From: Pleurodeles waltl
Taxonomy: Eukaryota; Chordata; Amphibia; Caudata; Salamandridae
Assembly: GCF_031143425.1 (NCBI RefSeq)
Contig: NC_090445.1
Coordinates: 821,846,817-821,910,816 of the forward strand
Length of the DNA stretch: 64,000 nt
Direction of reading: 5' to 3'
Position numbers and translations under genes: made by a program. A model generated the notes under the pieces. That model made no database searches. It was given only the letters and a program-made list of their open reading frames with translations, and was not told the origin of the DNA. Below are positions 1 to 11,798 of this stretch, piece after piece. Every line of letters begins with the position of its first letter. Position 1 is the stretch's first letter.

Positions 1-1257
1 AGCAATAGCATATTTTCTTAGTCAAAGATTATCTTCTCATTGCAGAGCAACAGTCTCTGTTTGTGACCAATTGAGTAGCAAGCGCGTCCATGCTGCCATT
101 GGTGGTGGTTCAGGTGACTTCCACCTATCAGTTATAAGGAGTTTGGCTACGGAAAACACTAAGGTCCATATTTATACTTTTCTAGCGCCGCGTTTGTGCC
201 GCTTTTTGACGCAAAAGCGGCGCAAACTTGCAAAATACAATGTACAGGGTTGTGTTGAGTCGGTCTCCCAGTACTGACATAAGGTGGTGCTTTGCCGAGC
301 ACTCTGTCTCCATCTTCTCCCGCCCCTTCTCGTTTTCTGCCACTCAGGATCCGATCTGGTCCTTGCGCGGCTCTGCAAATCGCTGCGCTACATTACATTA
401 CATGGGTGGGAAGAATTCCCACATTTACAAGAACTTGAAAACCTGGGAATACTTCTAAAAGATAAGCCTCCCCAAGAGAGGTGTAACAAGAAGAACTATG
501 TTTATTTCTCCTCGTTTCTTCTTCTTTCTGTGTGATGCATTCTATTCTGAAGCACACAGAGTAAAAGCAAAAAGTCTCTCAGGATTGTTTTTGTGCAGGA
601 AAGTGTCTCTTCCTACACAAAATCAATCCTGCATGCAACACAAGCATACTTGCACCCTGGTGGAAGGTTGCGTGTGTTGGCACTTGGCTGCCAAAATGGT
701 GCCAGCGCGGGGGAAAGGACAGGAAAGAGAAAGGATCAACACAAGAAACCAAGCGTCAGGATAGGTGATAAGAATGTGACAGGCCTGATTTCTCCAGAGT
801 CCCACACACATCCACCTGCAAGCAAGAGGCTGCTTAAGATGTCCTCTGTATGGGCAAACCAATAGGAATGGATCAAACCGCCAGCAAAACAGACATCGTG
901 CTACTCCAGGACCAAAACACAAGTTCTGCTAGAGAAGGGTATACAAAGAGCCCACACAAGGAGGCCTGAAAGTTTTGTGACCTTTACCACACAGTAAACT
1001 AGGTGAAAAAGGGAAAAACTGCTTTTTTCCCATTTATGAAGTAAGGAATGATGTTTCTCATGCCATGTAAGTAACAACTGCGATGAGGAAGGCTGAAGAA
1101 TGGGCAAATCCCCATCTCCACCACCGGTGTTGTATTTACTCCCACATATGATTAGTGTTGTGAGGTAAAATTCTGCAGGGGTAACAGATTTCACAACTGC
1201 ACTGTCATTATTGTTTAATTCACTGCAGTCATAAATCCTGACAACTGACATAATCAC
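1..1257. other. Intergenic sequence, no gene recognised
   Basis: No reading frame here looks like a known protein; the open frames are short and differ in every frame. One local structure stands out: positions 192-227 form an inverted repeat with 15-bp arms (one G/T mismatch) around a 6-base loop, built on a GCCGCTTTT core. Its GC-rich palindromic style differs from the surrounding sequence and suggests the end or middle of a small mobile element, but no target duplication was found. Confidence 0.5.
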
Positions 1258-2170
1258 TTCGGGCCCCATTCACAAACTACATTTAGTAGCACATAAAGTA
1301 ATGCTACTTACTATAAAATGCAAATTCCCAAACCTAGTCGTGTAAATCTACCCCTCCACTTCCGATGTTTTTATGGGGAGATTCTCACATCTTTACTACT
1401 ACTTAGTAGTAAATGTGGGAGGGACCAGAGTGAGTGGCTGGAAAGGGGAATACTTACTATTAAGTGGGAGGGGGTAGGGAGGAGTAAGGAAGGGTTTAGT
1501 AGCCCTTTGTTATTCACACACTGCATTTCTAAAGTTATTACAGTCAAAATACAATCAAAACGGTAGTAAATATACTCCAGCATAAGGCTGGAGACTGTCA
1601 AGCACCACACGTGGAAAAACACTGGTACTGCTATACTCACACATAAAATAATCGGATAGGGACTTAAAAAAAACACCAAAGGCAATAATGCTGAATTCAA
1701 TGAAATTATTTAAAGTAGTTAAATAATAAATACATCTAATTTGAAGTAAAGACATCTACAAAAGGTAATATTATAATCTTTCTAATTAAAAATTATTTTA
1801 TTAACATAATTGAATCATTTTAAATAATAAAATGCATCACTTTTAATCATTTCAATATATAATAACAAAATATACTTCGACTTGTTTTTTTAAATTTAAT
1901 CAGAAAAATAATTTTAATTTCATTTCATATATTCCAAATAATGATATATAACATGAAAATATAAAATGAATGTACATTAATATTTAACAGAAATATATTT
2001 TGGCTATAATTTTCAAGGTTAATCATTAAAAAAAAAAAACATTTCTCTATACTTTAACTCAGGGAGATCCGTGGTAAGTAGCAAAAGGTAGTAAAGTTAC
2101 TCAAAAGTGTAGGAGTAAACCTACACATGTTACTTACTTACAAGTTTAAGTAACCTTTGTGAGTAGCCTG
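1258..2170. repeat. Possible non-autonomous element, AT-rich core
   Basis: Both edges carry related inverted sequence. The left edge reads TTCACAAACTACATTTAGTA and is rich in TAGTA/TACTT words. Read on the minus strand, the right edge begins CTCACAAAGGTTACTTAAAC and is rich in the same words. The middle (about 1690-2040) is very AT-rich with no coding signal. This could be a MITE-like element, but arm identity is weak and no clear target duplication is seen. Confidence 0.3.
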
Positions 2171-3590
2171 GTTTCTTTCTCTTGCATAAAGTGTGACTTC
2201 GTCATTATTAGCCTGATTCTTAAGTCATGAAACTTCAAGGTCAAGTTTGTATTAGCCATTTGATATACAAAGAGACTGTGAACAAACAGTTGTTTTCTAT
2301 AGCCCCATCAACCCCAGAAAACAATAAAGGCATGTCACCACAGGACACACCAATACCTGAAATGAACAATAAAAAGAATGTTTTTGCACAACTAAATTGT
2401 AGTGGGGAAAAGATGGGAGGGAAGTGGATCGATTCAATGGAAAAACAACACGCAGACATTTTTTAAAAGAAAGACTACCACTGTAGGTAGTATGGAAATC
2501 AAAGTAAAATAAAAAGGTTGGGCCAGTCGAATAGATATGTGAAATCATAAAAAAGCAAAGGCAAACAAGATACCTAATGAAAAGTATAAAGAACATCTGG
2601 TGGACTACTCATAGTCAAACATAGGTGCCAGGCAATAAAAACAGATCAACAAGAGGAGAAAGAGCAAAGCAATATGCAAACCAGGGATGGTAAAACAAAC
2701 CTTTATATGGGTTTCTGCATACAGTGCAAATTGCTACCAACAGATGCCACTGAGTGACGTCTGAGATAGAAGGTGTCTACTACAGACACCGGTAGCAGGT
2801 TACGTGTGTAGTGGTCTTTTAGGATCTAAAGTCAGTGAAGGCAAGGCCTCTACATGCTAAACTGGAGCTTCTTCAACGGCAAATCAAAGTAATTTGTAAA
2901 GAGAAGGAAAGCAAAGCCTCTTTCTAAAGCACATGGCTTTCTTTTGGGAATCCTAGCTAAACTCAATATTTAACCCTGTAATGATGTGAAGAGAATTCAT
3001 GAATGACACAGACAAGGCAAACTAGTAGTAATAGCCAGGCAAAATAGGAAGAACTCCTCAACTAGTCACCACTAACAATCAGGAATAACCATTAATAAAT
3101 TCATCAGGATAACAATAGGGGTGGACCAAATTAGAAACAAGGGCTCAAAATCTTATTGCAATAGGCCATTGAGGTATAGAAATATTCCAGAAAAATTGTC
3201 AAGCCCTCTGATAGCGAATAGCAGTTAGAGCAAACACACATAATTTTAGTTTAAACTTGTGTACTACCTACAGTAATTCAGCAGGTGCCCACCCCACCTA
3301 AGAAATTATTTGCACATGCACAGTACCCATCTATGCATATCCACAAGGGGTTTACAGTGGTATTGCAAGTTGTGTAAATACTTCCCAACAAAAAGAAGCT
3401 ATATGGTAATATCAAACAGAACAAGGATTTGCCATACCAAAAACTCTGAATAAGTTTAGAAGCGTTATGTGGAGTCTACAGAATTCTGTAATTCTCTACA
3501 ATTAAATGAGCAAGGAGTGTACCGTGATTATTGATTGATTGTTTTATTTGCATGACTAATAAAACCCCTTGCAATTAGCTACAAAACAAA
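2171..3590. other. Intergenic sequence, no gene recognised
   Basis: No coding, RNA or repeat signature could be supported. The last 70 bases before the Harbinger element are AT-rich, with short ATTGATTG-type direct repeats. Confidence 0.5.
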
Positions 3591-3850
3591 GGTGGTCATT
3601 ACAACCCTGGCGGACGGTGTTAAAGTGGCGGTAAGACCGCCAACAGGCCGGCGATAAAAAAAAAATGGAATTACGACCGTGGTGGAAACTGCCAACAAAG
3701 ACAGCCACTTTAACACTCCGACCGCCACGGCGGTACAAACAAACAGCTTGGGGGTCACCGCCAACAGACAGGCGGAGGAAAAAGTACTGCCCACAGTATC
3801 ACAACCTACCAATCCGCCACATTTTCCGGGGCGGATTCACCGTGGACAAA
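3591..3850. repeat. Left terminal and subterminal region, copy 1
   Basis: The terminal repeat GGTGGTCATTACAACCCTGG is followed by a GC-rich stretch dense in CGCC/GGCGG words in both orientations, for example the near-palindromic CGGCGGT and ACCGCC pairs around 3720-3770. The same arrangement occurs at 21893-22140. In Harbinger elements such subterminal motifs are candidate binding sites for the Myb-like partner; binding here is inference. Confidence 0.7.
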
Positions 3851-4456
3851 AACACGGCGGAAACAGGACCTCGAAGGGAAAACGCTCACCTCTACACACC
3901 CACGAGGAATCCGGACGCCATGGAACCAGAGCTGCAGATCCTGCCAGCCCTTATCTTCTTGCTCCTCTACCAGGAGCACGAACGCCGGTGGCGAAGACCA
4001 CGGTGAGTGCTGCACCTACGACACAGGGGATGGGGGATGGAAAAAACAGGGACACACACACACGCAACACCCCCATCCCCACCCACGACAACACACACAC
4101 TAATACATCATGATACATTATAGCTACACCCCCCCAAGCCCCCCCGGAAGAATGCAAAGACCAAAGAAAATGAGTGTAACCATTGTAATATATTAAAATC
4201 AAGTATGCAAAAATATATATATACACTATAAACAAAATATACACCAAGCTTAGTAGTCCAGGTAGTGCTCCATTTAAGTCCGTGGAACACTGGGCCCACA
4301 CGGTATGGGCGAGGCCCACACAAGATCCCTGACCACGACGGAGAGAACACTGCAGGGGCATCAGATAGCAATAAAACAGGCACCTCGGGGGAGGGAAAGG
4401 GGGGCACCTCAGCCGGTTGAGTGCACGACGCAAAATCCACGAGGGGGCCACATGCC

Positions 4457-4693
4457 CACTGTTCAATCCTGGGGAGTGCAAAGCCACAGTCTCTCAAGTC
4501 TTTCCAATGGGTGGTTTTCCCACTGCTTTATCCTGGGGAGTTCAAAGCCACAGTCTCTCAAGTCTCTACAGTGGGTGGTTTGCCCACTGTTCAATCCTGG
4601 GGAGTGCAAAGCCACAGTCTCACAAGTCTCTCCAGTGGATAGGTTGCCCACTGCTGTATCCTGGGGAGTGCAAAGCCACAGTCTCTCAAGTGG
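4457..4693. repeat. 64-bp tandem repeat inside Harbinger copy 1
   Basis: About 3.7 head-to-tail units start at 4457, 4521, 4585 and 4649, a 64-bp period. Each unit contains GGGGAGTGCAAAGCCACAGT followed by TCTCAAGTC and a GTGGGTGG/GCCCAC pair that can fold on itself. Related arrays lie at the same place in copy 2 (about 22789-23000) and, inverted and diverged, in copy 3 after about 63190, so the array belongs to the element. Confidence 0.85.
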
Positions 4694-5050
4694 ATGACAG
4701 TCTCCACTGGTTCTGGAGGGGGCATTGTGCCCAGAGTGCTTCATCCTGCCAAGGACTGAGGTAGTGGATGGATCTCTCCACTGGTTCTGGAGGGGGCTTT
4801 GTGCCCAGAGTGCTTCATCCTGCCAAGTACTGAGGTAGTGGATGGATCTCTCCACTGGTTCTGGAGGGGGCTTTGTGCCCAGAGTGGTTCATCCTGCCAA
4901 GTACTAAGGTAGTGGATGGATCTCTCCACTGGTTCTGGAGGGGGCTTTGTGCCCAGAGTGCTTCATCCTGCCAAGGACTGAGGTAGTGGATGGATATCTC
5001 CACTGGTTCTGGAGGGGGCATGGTGCCCAGAGTGCCTCATCCTGCTTGGA
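4694..5050. repeat. 74-bp tandem repeat inside Harbinger copy 1
   Basis: About 4.8 units with a 74-bp period, each holding TCTCCACTGGTTCTGGAGGG, then GTGCCCAGAGTG and a CATCCTG block. The CCACTGG/TCTGGAGG part can form a small hairpin. The homologous array in copy 2 is at about 23015-23215 with a different spacer sequence (CAGGACAGACGG). Confidence 0.85.
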
Positions 5051-5086
5051 CTCAGTAGCGTCAGTGCCCTTGGCGCTCATGGGCCA

Positions 5087-5600
5087 GCGGTGCTTGTGGC
5101 GGCGGTGCCCTGTTCAGCGGTGCTTGTGGCGGCGGTGCCCTGTTCAGCGGTGCTTGTGGCGGCGGTGGCCTGTTCAGCGGTGCTTGTTGCGGCGGTGCCC
5201 TGTTCAGCGGTGCTTGTGGCGGTGGTGCCCTGTTCAGCAGTGCTTGTGGCGGCGGTGTCCTTTGCAGTGACTCAGTTGCTGGTGGTCCTTCATGGCCCAG
5301 CGGGGCTGGTGGTGGCGGTCCTTCATGGCCCAGCGGGGCTGGTGCTGGCAATCCTCTCTGGCCCAGCGGGGCTGGTGCTGGCAATCCTCTCTGGCCCAGC
5401 GGGGCTGGTGCTGGCGGTCCTGTCTGGCCCAGCGGGGCTGGTGCTGGCGGTCCTGTCTGGCCCAGCGGGGCTGGTGCTGGCGGTCCTGTCTGGCCCAGCG
5501 GGGCTGGTGCTGGCGGTCCTGTCTGGCCCAGCGGGGCTGGCGGTCCTCTCTGGCCCAGCGGGGCTGGTGCTGGCGGTCCTGTCTGGCCCAGCGGGGCTGG
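5087..5600. repeat. 30-bp and 33-bp tandem repeats at the MybL-A 3' end
   Basis: Two adjacent minisatellites. From 5087 to about 5270 a 30-bp unit (GTTCAGCGGTGCTTGTGGCG core) repeats six times. From about 5284 to 5600 a 33-bp unit (GGCCCAGCGGGGCTGGTGCT core) repeats about ten times, with one unit shortened near 5535. On the minus strand the 33-bp array encodes an 11-residue repeat, PAGPDRTASTS, forming the C-terminal tail of MybL-A. Both unit lengths are multiples of three, so unit gain or loss keeps the frame. Confidence 0.85.
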
Positions 5601-8227
5601 TGCTGGCGGTGGCCTCTTGGGCAGCAAGGCAGGTGCTGGCGGTGGCCTTTTGGGCAGCAGGGCAGGTGCTGGCGGTGTCCTCTTGGGCAGCAGGGCAGGT
5701 GCTGGCGATGGCATCTTGGGCAGCGGGGATGATGGCGGTGGGCTTCTGGGCAGCGGGGATGATGGCGGTCTTCTCCGCCGTGCTGCTCTTCACAGACCTG
5801 CTGACTTTCTTGTGGCCCTTCCCCACCTTGGAAGGTGTTGCAGCTGACTCCACACTCCCACCTGTACCCCTGGGAGCGGCTTTAGTGGCTGGAGTCTTCC
5901 CCCTCTCCCGCCGGGCACTGGCCAACTTTTGATGCTTCACAGGTGGGGGACTGTCCGTGCTGTGGCTCCGTGCCACACTGGCTGCACTGGTGGCCGGTGC
6001 ACTCCAGATTCCAGTGACTACAGGCACCACTGGTCCCGGAGATGTTGTGGCTGAGGTGCTAGGTTGGGACCTGGATAGTTGGGCCCTAGGAGACGGACAG
6101 GGCGGGGGAGGTGTGGGAAAGAGGTCAAGGTTGGACAGGAAAAGCTTTTGGGAAACACTGTGATGGGTAGCTGGAGGGGGTTTGGGAGTGGAGGAAGAGG
6201 TTGTGGTTGTAGGAGGTGTTCGCTTAGTGACTTTGGGTGAAGGTGCATGCGCTGGAGGCTGCCGTGAGGTGGATGGCTGTTGGGTGGGTGCGTGCCTGCG
6301 TTTGTGTATCTTGGGAGGTGGTGTCACAGACACACTGGGAGAGGACACAGGGGACTGGGGTGGGGTGGGTGGGACTAGCAGTGGGGGTGGTGACTGCACG
6401 TGAGCGAGGTGTGGTGGTGTGTGTGTTGGTGATGGCAGTAGTGGCTGTAGATGTAGTGCATGCAGGTGTGAGTGTAGATGAGACTGGTAGGGAGGAGGGA
6501 GACGAGGAGGAGGGGGACACAGTGGAGGCAGTGGATGTTGGTGTGTCTGCATGTGTCTGATGCTTGCGTGAGTGCCTGTGGGATGTGTGGTGCTTATGTT
6601 TGCCTGAGCTTCCCTTGTGTGTGTGCATGCTGGTCTGAAGGTGTGCTTGGGATAGGCTGAGGTAGAGGGGATTGGGTCTGGGTGGAGGAAGTTGGAGGGG
6701 GGAGGCTAGACACAGGGACAATGGCTGCCATCAGTGCTGAGGCCAGAGTCTGAAAAGCTCACTGAAGGGCCGTCTGACCAGAATGAATGCCCTCCAGGAA
6801 TGCATTTGTTTGTTGCAACTGCCTTTCTACACCCTGGATGGCAATCAAAATGGTAGACTGCCCAACAGTGAGGGACCTGAGGAGGTCAATGGCCTCCTCA
6901 CTGAGGGCAGCAGGGATGACTGGGGCAGGGCCTGAGGTGCCTGGGGCGAAGGTGATGCTCACCCTCCTGGGTGAGCGGGCACGGGGCAAAGGCTGAGGGG
7001 CTGCTGGGAGGGCAGTGCTGGTAGGGGGATTGGCTGCTGTAGCTGTAGATGCAGGGGGCACAGATGTTGCCGCCACCACAAGGGAGCTCCCATCAGAGGA
7101 CGAGTCCGTGTCACTGGTGTCAGCTCCTGTCCCCGCCGTGGAGCTCCCCTCGCCCTCTGTCCCACTGGTGTACTCCGAGTCCGTTGTCTCGCCCTCCAGG
7201 GCCATGTGGGATGCAGCTCCCTCCTGCTCCGGTGTCACTGCTCCTCCGCCTGATGATGCTAATGCACACAAGAACAGGGAGACCACAAGAAAGGGGGGGG
7301 GGGTGACAGAAGAAAGACATGTTGAGTACATGCATTACCGCTACCGTTGGCGGACACGACAGACACAGAGGCCCCCTGCACTACGCTGCGCACTTGGCCT
7401 CCACTGTTCAATCCCTGGGACATGGCCTACATGGCTATGGACGACATTTGCACACATGGATGACACAGGAGCCTGACTAGGTGTACTTGGCACTGTACAC
7501 AGGTGGGGTGGGGTGCCACAGGCTCTGCCAGAACAAATGGACCTTGCTTCCTAAACTCGCCCTTGCCTAGGGAAACCCACAGCCCACCTCCCCCACCCAG
7601 ACACCTCCACTACGCGCAAAATCAGCAGAATGAGAGTGTACTCACCCCCTTGTGGCTGCTGTGATGCACCCAAGCGCCCATCCAACTCAGGGTAGGCCAC
7701 CGCCAGGATCCTGAACATCAGGGGGGTCATGGTGCGACGGTCACCCCTCCCACGTTGGGAGGCCATCCCCAGCTGGGCCTCTGCCGTCTTCTTGCTCCAG
7801 CAGCGAATGTCCTCCCATCTTTTCCGGCAGTGGGTGCTCCGTCTGTGGTAGACCCCCAGGGTCCGGACGTCCTTGGCGATAGCACGCCAAATATCTTTTT
7901 TCTGGTGGACGCTGACCTACATGAATTGTACAGGGGCAAAAGAAAAGTTATTACCAAATGCACCGTCAGTCATTGGCCCCCATCTCTACCCTTGCCATGA
8001 TGCACATGCACTCACCGTCGTTTCATGCACGGCTCAATCTCCCCCTCCCCCATCTTTCATCCACCCCACTCCACACAGGCATAGCCCATACAGCATGCTC
8101 CCAGTGTATTTACCTGTTTGTTTGGAGGACCGTAGAGTAGCGTGTACTGGGGGAGGACCCCATCCACTAGTTTCTCCAACTCCTCCGTGCTGAAGACAGG
8201 GGCCCTTTCCCCAGTCGCACGAGCCAT
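5323..8227 (-). pseudogene. MybL-A, Myb/SANT-like Harbinger protein (broken), copy 1
   Basis: A spliced minus-strand gene. Exon 1 (8227-8114, 38 codons) and exon 2 (7916-7646) are intact, with GT donors and AG acceptors, and encode a Myb/SANT-like DNA-binding domain of the MYPOP/NAIF1 kind (key block RKRWEDI). Exon 3 starts at 7258 and carries an acidic/serine stretch, a conserved helical segment (LSEEAIDLLRSLTVGQSTI), a long Ser/Thr/Pro/His region and the 11-residue tail repeats. Exon 3 is broken: an Arg codon has become TGA at about 6759, and the downstream frame (6552-5323) is offset. The probable normal role is to bind element DNA and recruit the nuclease; this is inferred from known Harbinger Myb-like proteins. 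The gene is head to head with HARBI1. Confidence 0.75.
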
Positions 8228-8743
8228 TGTCTCTTCCAGGCTGAGGTCACAGCAGCACTTGCAGTGTAGGTCCTCTCCTGTCGAAGATCAGGTATCAAGT
8301 GATTGAACAGATAGAAAATGGCGGTCACGTCCGCGGCGCTGCGTACAGTCACCGCCGGCGTACATCGTCATTGGCTCCTGGGACCCATGGGGTCCAATGT
8401 TAACCAATGCAGCACTGCGCCGCGGTCTTCGACCACCTACCGCGACGGTGTACAACGCCAGCGCAGTTACCTCACATCCCATTGTCCCACTTTACAGGTC
8501 AGGCTGCCGCCATTTCAGGGGCCCACATGGCTTAATTTTTATCTGCGTCACACATACCTAGGCCCAACACACATACAGGCCAATTTTCGGATTATGATTT
8601 GTGTTCTGTGTAAGATGTGGGTACGTACCTCTGAGTTGTTTGACTCTGTGCTCGCTATTGTCCTTCATAGGCACCGTCCGCTGGGACATGTGAGGAGATG
8701 GCGGCATCCTCCGGTGTACAGACCGCTGGTGGACCTGTCGACA
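8228..8743. promoter_or_regulatory. Divergent promoter region between MybL-A and HARBI1, copy 1
   Basis: The 516 bases between the MybL-A start and the nuclease ATG hold one ATTGG (8370-8374) and two CCAAT boxes (8394-8398 and 8404-8408), inside GC-rich sequence with CGTCCGCGGC-type words. The same boxes lie at the same places in copy 2. CCAAT boxes in both orientations are typical of bidirectional promoters bound by NF-Y; the promoter call is inference. An extra 5' nuclease exon is possible, since CTTCATAG at 8663-8670 could be a splice acceptor. Confidence 0.5.
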
Positions 8744-9806
8744 ATGGAGGAATGACGTGATCATCACCTACAGGCTTGACCGTGCCACAATCCAGGAACT
8801 GTGTGCCCAGCTGGAGCCAGACCTGATGTCAGCTATCCACCATCCCACAGGAATCCCCCCCTCAAGTGCAGGTGCTGTCAGTACTCCATTTCCTTGCAAG
8901 TGGGTCATTTCAAATAACAGTGGCCATAGCATCAGGGATGTCCCAGCCTATGTTTTCCAACGTGTTGTCCAGAGTGTTGCCTGCCCTGCTGAAACACATG
9001 CGGAGCTACATCGTTTCCCCTCAGGTGGAGGATTTGCCTACAGTGAAAGGAGACTTCTATGCCCTGGGACATATCCCCAACATCATAGGTGCCATTGATG
9101 GGACACATGTGGCTTTGGTACCCCCCACCGCAGGAGTGAACAGGTGTACAGAAACCGGAAGAGTTATCATTCCATGAATGTGCAGATGGTGTGTTTGGCT
9201 GACCAGTACATCTCCCATGTGAATGCCAAGTTCCCTGGCTCAGTGCATGACGCCTACATCCTGCGGAACAGCAGCATCCCTTATGTGATGGGTCAACTCC
9301 AGAGGCACCGTGTGTGGCTATTAGGTGAGCACCTGGATGCAAGTCAGTGGGAATGGTTGTCTGGGTCTGGGGATATCCCTCCAGGTTAGTGTGTGTCTAA
9401 CAGTTGTCCCTCGCCATTTGCAGGTGACTCTGGTTACCCCAACCTGTCATGGCTACTGACCCCAGTGAGGAATCCCAGGACAAGGGCAGAGGAACGCTAC
9501 AATGAGGCCCATGGGTGAACTCGGCGGATAAAAGAGCGGACCTTCAACCTCCTGAAGGCCAGGTTCAGGTGCCTCCATATGACAGGTGGATCCCTATTCT
9601 ACTCACCAAAGAAGGTGTGTCAGATCATCGTGGCCTGCTGTATGCTTTACAACTTAGCTTTGCGACAACAGGTGCCTTTTCTGCAGGAGGATGGTCCAGA
9701 TGGCGGTGTTGTTGCAGCTGTGGAGCCTGTGGACAGTGAAGACGAGGAAGCAGAAGAAGAGGACATGGACAACAGGAACTCGGTGATCCTGCAATATTTC
9801 CAGTGA
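8744..9806 (+). pseudogene. HARBI1-like Harbinger nuclease (broken), copy 1
   Basis: A DDE-family nuclease that would cut element ends. Recognisable blocks are DRATIQELC, then AIDGTH with the first Asp, the DSGYPN block with the second Asp, and IKERTF with the catalytic Glu. Breaks: Arg to TGA four codons after the ATG (8753-8755), a 2-base loss just after, an extra C in a C-run near 8860, a -1 frame step at 9121-9130 shared with copy 2, and Arg to TGA near 9516. A 99-bp intron (9325-9423, GTGAGC to TTGCAG) interrupts the gene just before DSGYPN; copy 2 lacks it. A donor-like GTAAGA follows the stop region at about 9812, so a short last exon is possible. Confidence 0.85.
9325..9423 (+). other. 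Intron in HARBI1, copy 1
   Basis: A 99-bp insertion relative to copy 2, with a GTGAGC donor, a pyrimidine-containing 3' end and a TTGCAG acceptor. Removing it joins the reading frame as LLG-DSGYPN, exactly as copy 2 reads without interruption. Copy 3 has an intron at the same site (59796-59893, minus strand). Confidence 0.85.
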
Positions 9807-10285
9807 AACACAGGTAAGAATACAAACCTGCCTACCACATGTACTTTAACACTACTACCTCTCTACTGTCTGTCGTTTTCACCCAGTGTATGGTCACTGA
9901 GTTGTCACTTTCCCTTACGATTTCACAGATGTGTGTCCCACAGTGTGACATCTGCTTTGTTTCCTCATGGACTACAGCTGTGTGACATAGGTATGTTGAC
10001 ATTACTATTGAAAGAGCATTTTGCCCCTAAAATTGCTAATACACTATTCCGAAATCACAGACTGACTCCAGATTGTTTTGTGCTTCAAGGGTGTTTATTT
10101 AAGTGCTCAATATTGGAGGTGGTTGTAAAATGGTGAGGGGTGATGGTGGAGGAATGTCCATGGCAGAGTCCAGTCTATTAGTCTCACAGGTGCATTGCCC
10201 AAATGGGCATAGGAAGTGGAGCTAGGGCAGTTTAAGTATGGACAGGGTGACAAAGTGGGACAGAAGGATGACATTCAGGGTGGTC
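9807..10285. other. Tail-to-tail spacer between HARBI1 and MybL-B, copy 1
   Basis: No coding signal. The spacer separates the convergent 3' ends of the nuclease and MybL-B. It is conserved in copy 2 at about 27773-28157, including a TGTTTTGTGCTT block near 10073 that fits a shared 3' untranslated or polyadenylation region. Confidence 0.5.
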
Positions 10286-11798
10286 TCATTTCTTGGCGGG
10301 GGTCTTGGCATCGTTCTCTGTCTTTGACCTGGATTTCAGGGACCGTTTGCGGGGTGGTTCTCGCTCTGCAGGGGGTGGGGTGCTGGTGTGGTGGTCCTGT
10401 GGCCGTGCCTCCTGTCCACTAGCACCGGCGGAGGTGGTGGGCAGTTCATCGTCCATGCTAGTGTCAGGGGCCCCCTGTTGTGCCACAGTGTCCCTCCTGG
10501 TGTTGAGTACTTCCTTCAGCACCCCTACGATGGTGCCCAGGGTGGAATTGATGGTTCTGAGTTCCTCCCTGAAGCCCAAATACTGTTCCTCCTGCAGGCG
10601 CTGGGTCTCCTGAAACTTGGCCAGTACCGTTGCCATCGTCTCCTGGGAGTGGTGGTAGGCTCCCATGATGGAGGAGAGGGCCTCGTGGAGAGTGGGTTCC
10701 CTTGGCCTGTCCTCCCCCTGTCGCACAGCAGCCCTGCCAGTTCCCCTGTGTTCCTGGACCGTGTGCCCACTACCACTGCCCCCAGGTCCCTGTTGTTGTT
10801 GGGGTGGTGGGTTAGCCTGGGTTCCCTGTAGTGGTGGACACACTGCTGATTGACGTGTCCTGGGGACAGAGGTATGGGCTCGCTGGGTGGGTGCTGTGCT
10901 GGTGTTTCCAGAGGGGGGAAGCTCTGTAGTGGCCTGTGACTGTGTGAGGGGAACCGACTGTCCAGAGGTCCCTGATGGGCCGGGCTGGTCATCTAGATCC
11001 AGTTGGACAGAGCTGCTGTCATCACTGTGGGCCTCTTCTGTTGGTGGTGTGGACATGTGTGGACCCTCCTGTCCGGTGATGTTGGGTAGGGGTCCTGCAG
11101 GGGTATAAAAGTATGTTTATTACATCTTTGCGTGCCATGGTGTGCAATGGGTGGGTGTCCGTGTACCCCAGTGCTTGCATTCCTGTGTAAGACCTTGTGT
11201 GATGATGGTTTAGGGGGGTGTATGGGTATGTGCAGTGGGCATGTTTGGTGATGGGTGTCCATGCTTTGTTGTTGCATGCAGGGCTTGGTGTTGGGATGGG
11301 TGGTTTGTGATATTGGGACATTTGTGAGGAGTAGGAGTGATGGGGGTGAGGGTGAGGGTGGGGGGTATGTGATGGCATGCAGGTAGGGTGAGGGATGTAA
11401 TAGTTAAGATTTGACTTACCAGAGTCCATTCCTCCATCTACTCCTGCGAGGCCCTCAGGATGCAGAATCGCCAAGACCTGCTCCTCCCATGTTGTTAGTT
11501 GTGGGGGAGGAGGTGGGGGTCCGCCACCAGTCCGCTGAACCGCAAGATGGTGTCTTGAGACCACGGAATGCACCTTCCCCCGTAGGTCGTTCCACCTCTT
11601 CCTGATGTCATCCCTATTTCTTGGGTGCTGTCCCACTGCGTTGACCCTCTCCACTATTCTTCGCCATAGCTCTATGTTCCTCGCAATGGAGGTGTACTGC
11701 ACCTGTGATCCGAATAGCTGTGGCCCTACCTGGACGATTTCCTCCACCATGACCCTGAGCTCCTCCTCAGAGAACCTGGGGTGTCTTTGCCGTGCCAT
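10286..11798 (-). CDS. MybL-B, Myb/SANT-like Harbinger protein (intact), copy 1
   Basis: A two-exon gene: exon 1 is 11798-11420, exon 2 is 11094-10286, with GTAAGT donor and CTGCAG acceptor, together encoding 395 residues without a stop. Residues about 9-80 are a Myb/SANT-like domain of the NAIF1/MSANTD kind (FSEEELRVMVEEI, LWRRIVERV, RKRWNDLR), followed by a Gly/Pro run near 92-102. A probable coiled coil spans about 261-330 (QRLQEEQYLGFREEL) and a basic nuclear-localisation-like tail (PPRKRSLKSRSK) lies near 372-385. The same domain plan occurs in copy 2. By analogy with known Harbinger partners it should bind element DNA and assemble with the nuclease. This is the only gene in the three copies that is open and unshifted over its whole length. 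Confidence 0.85.

Noticed and set aside
4457..5050. Regular repeats resembling a CRISPR array
   Set aside because: Units are contiguous with no unique spacers, and the genome is a vertebrate.
5090..5932. Plus-strand open frame of 280 codons
   Set aside because: It is the antisense of the MybL-A repeat tail; the minus-strand frame continues into a conserved spliced gene.
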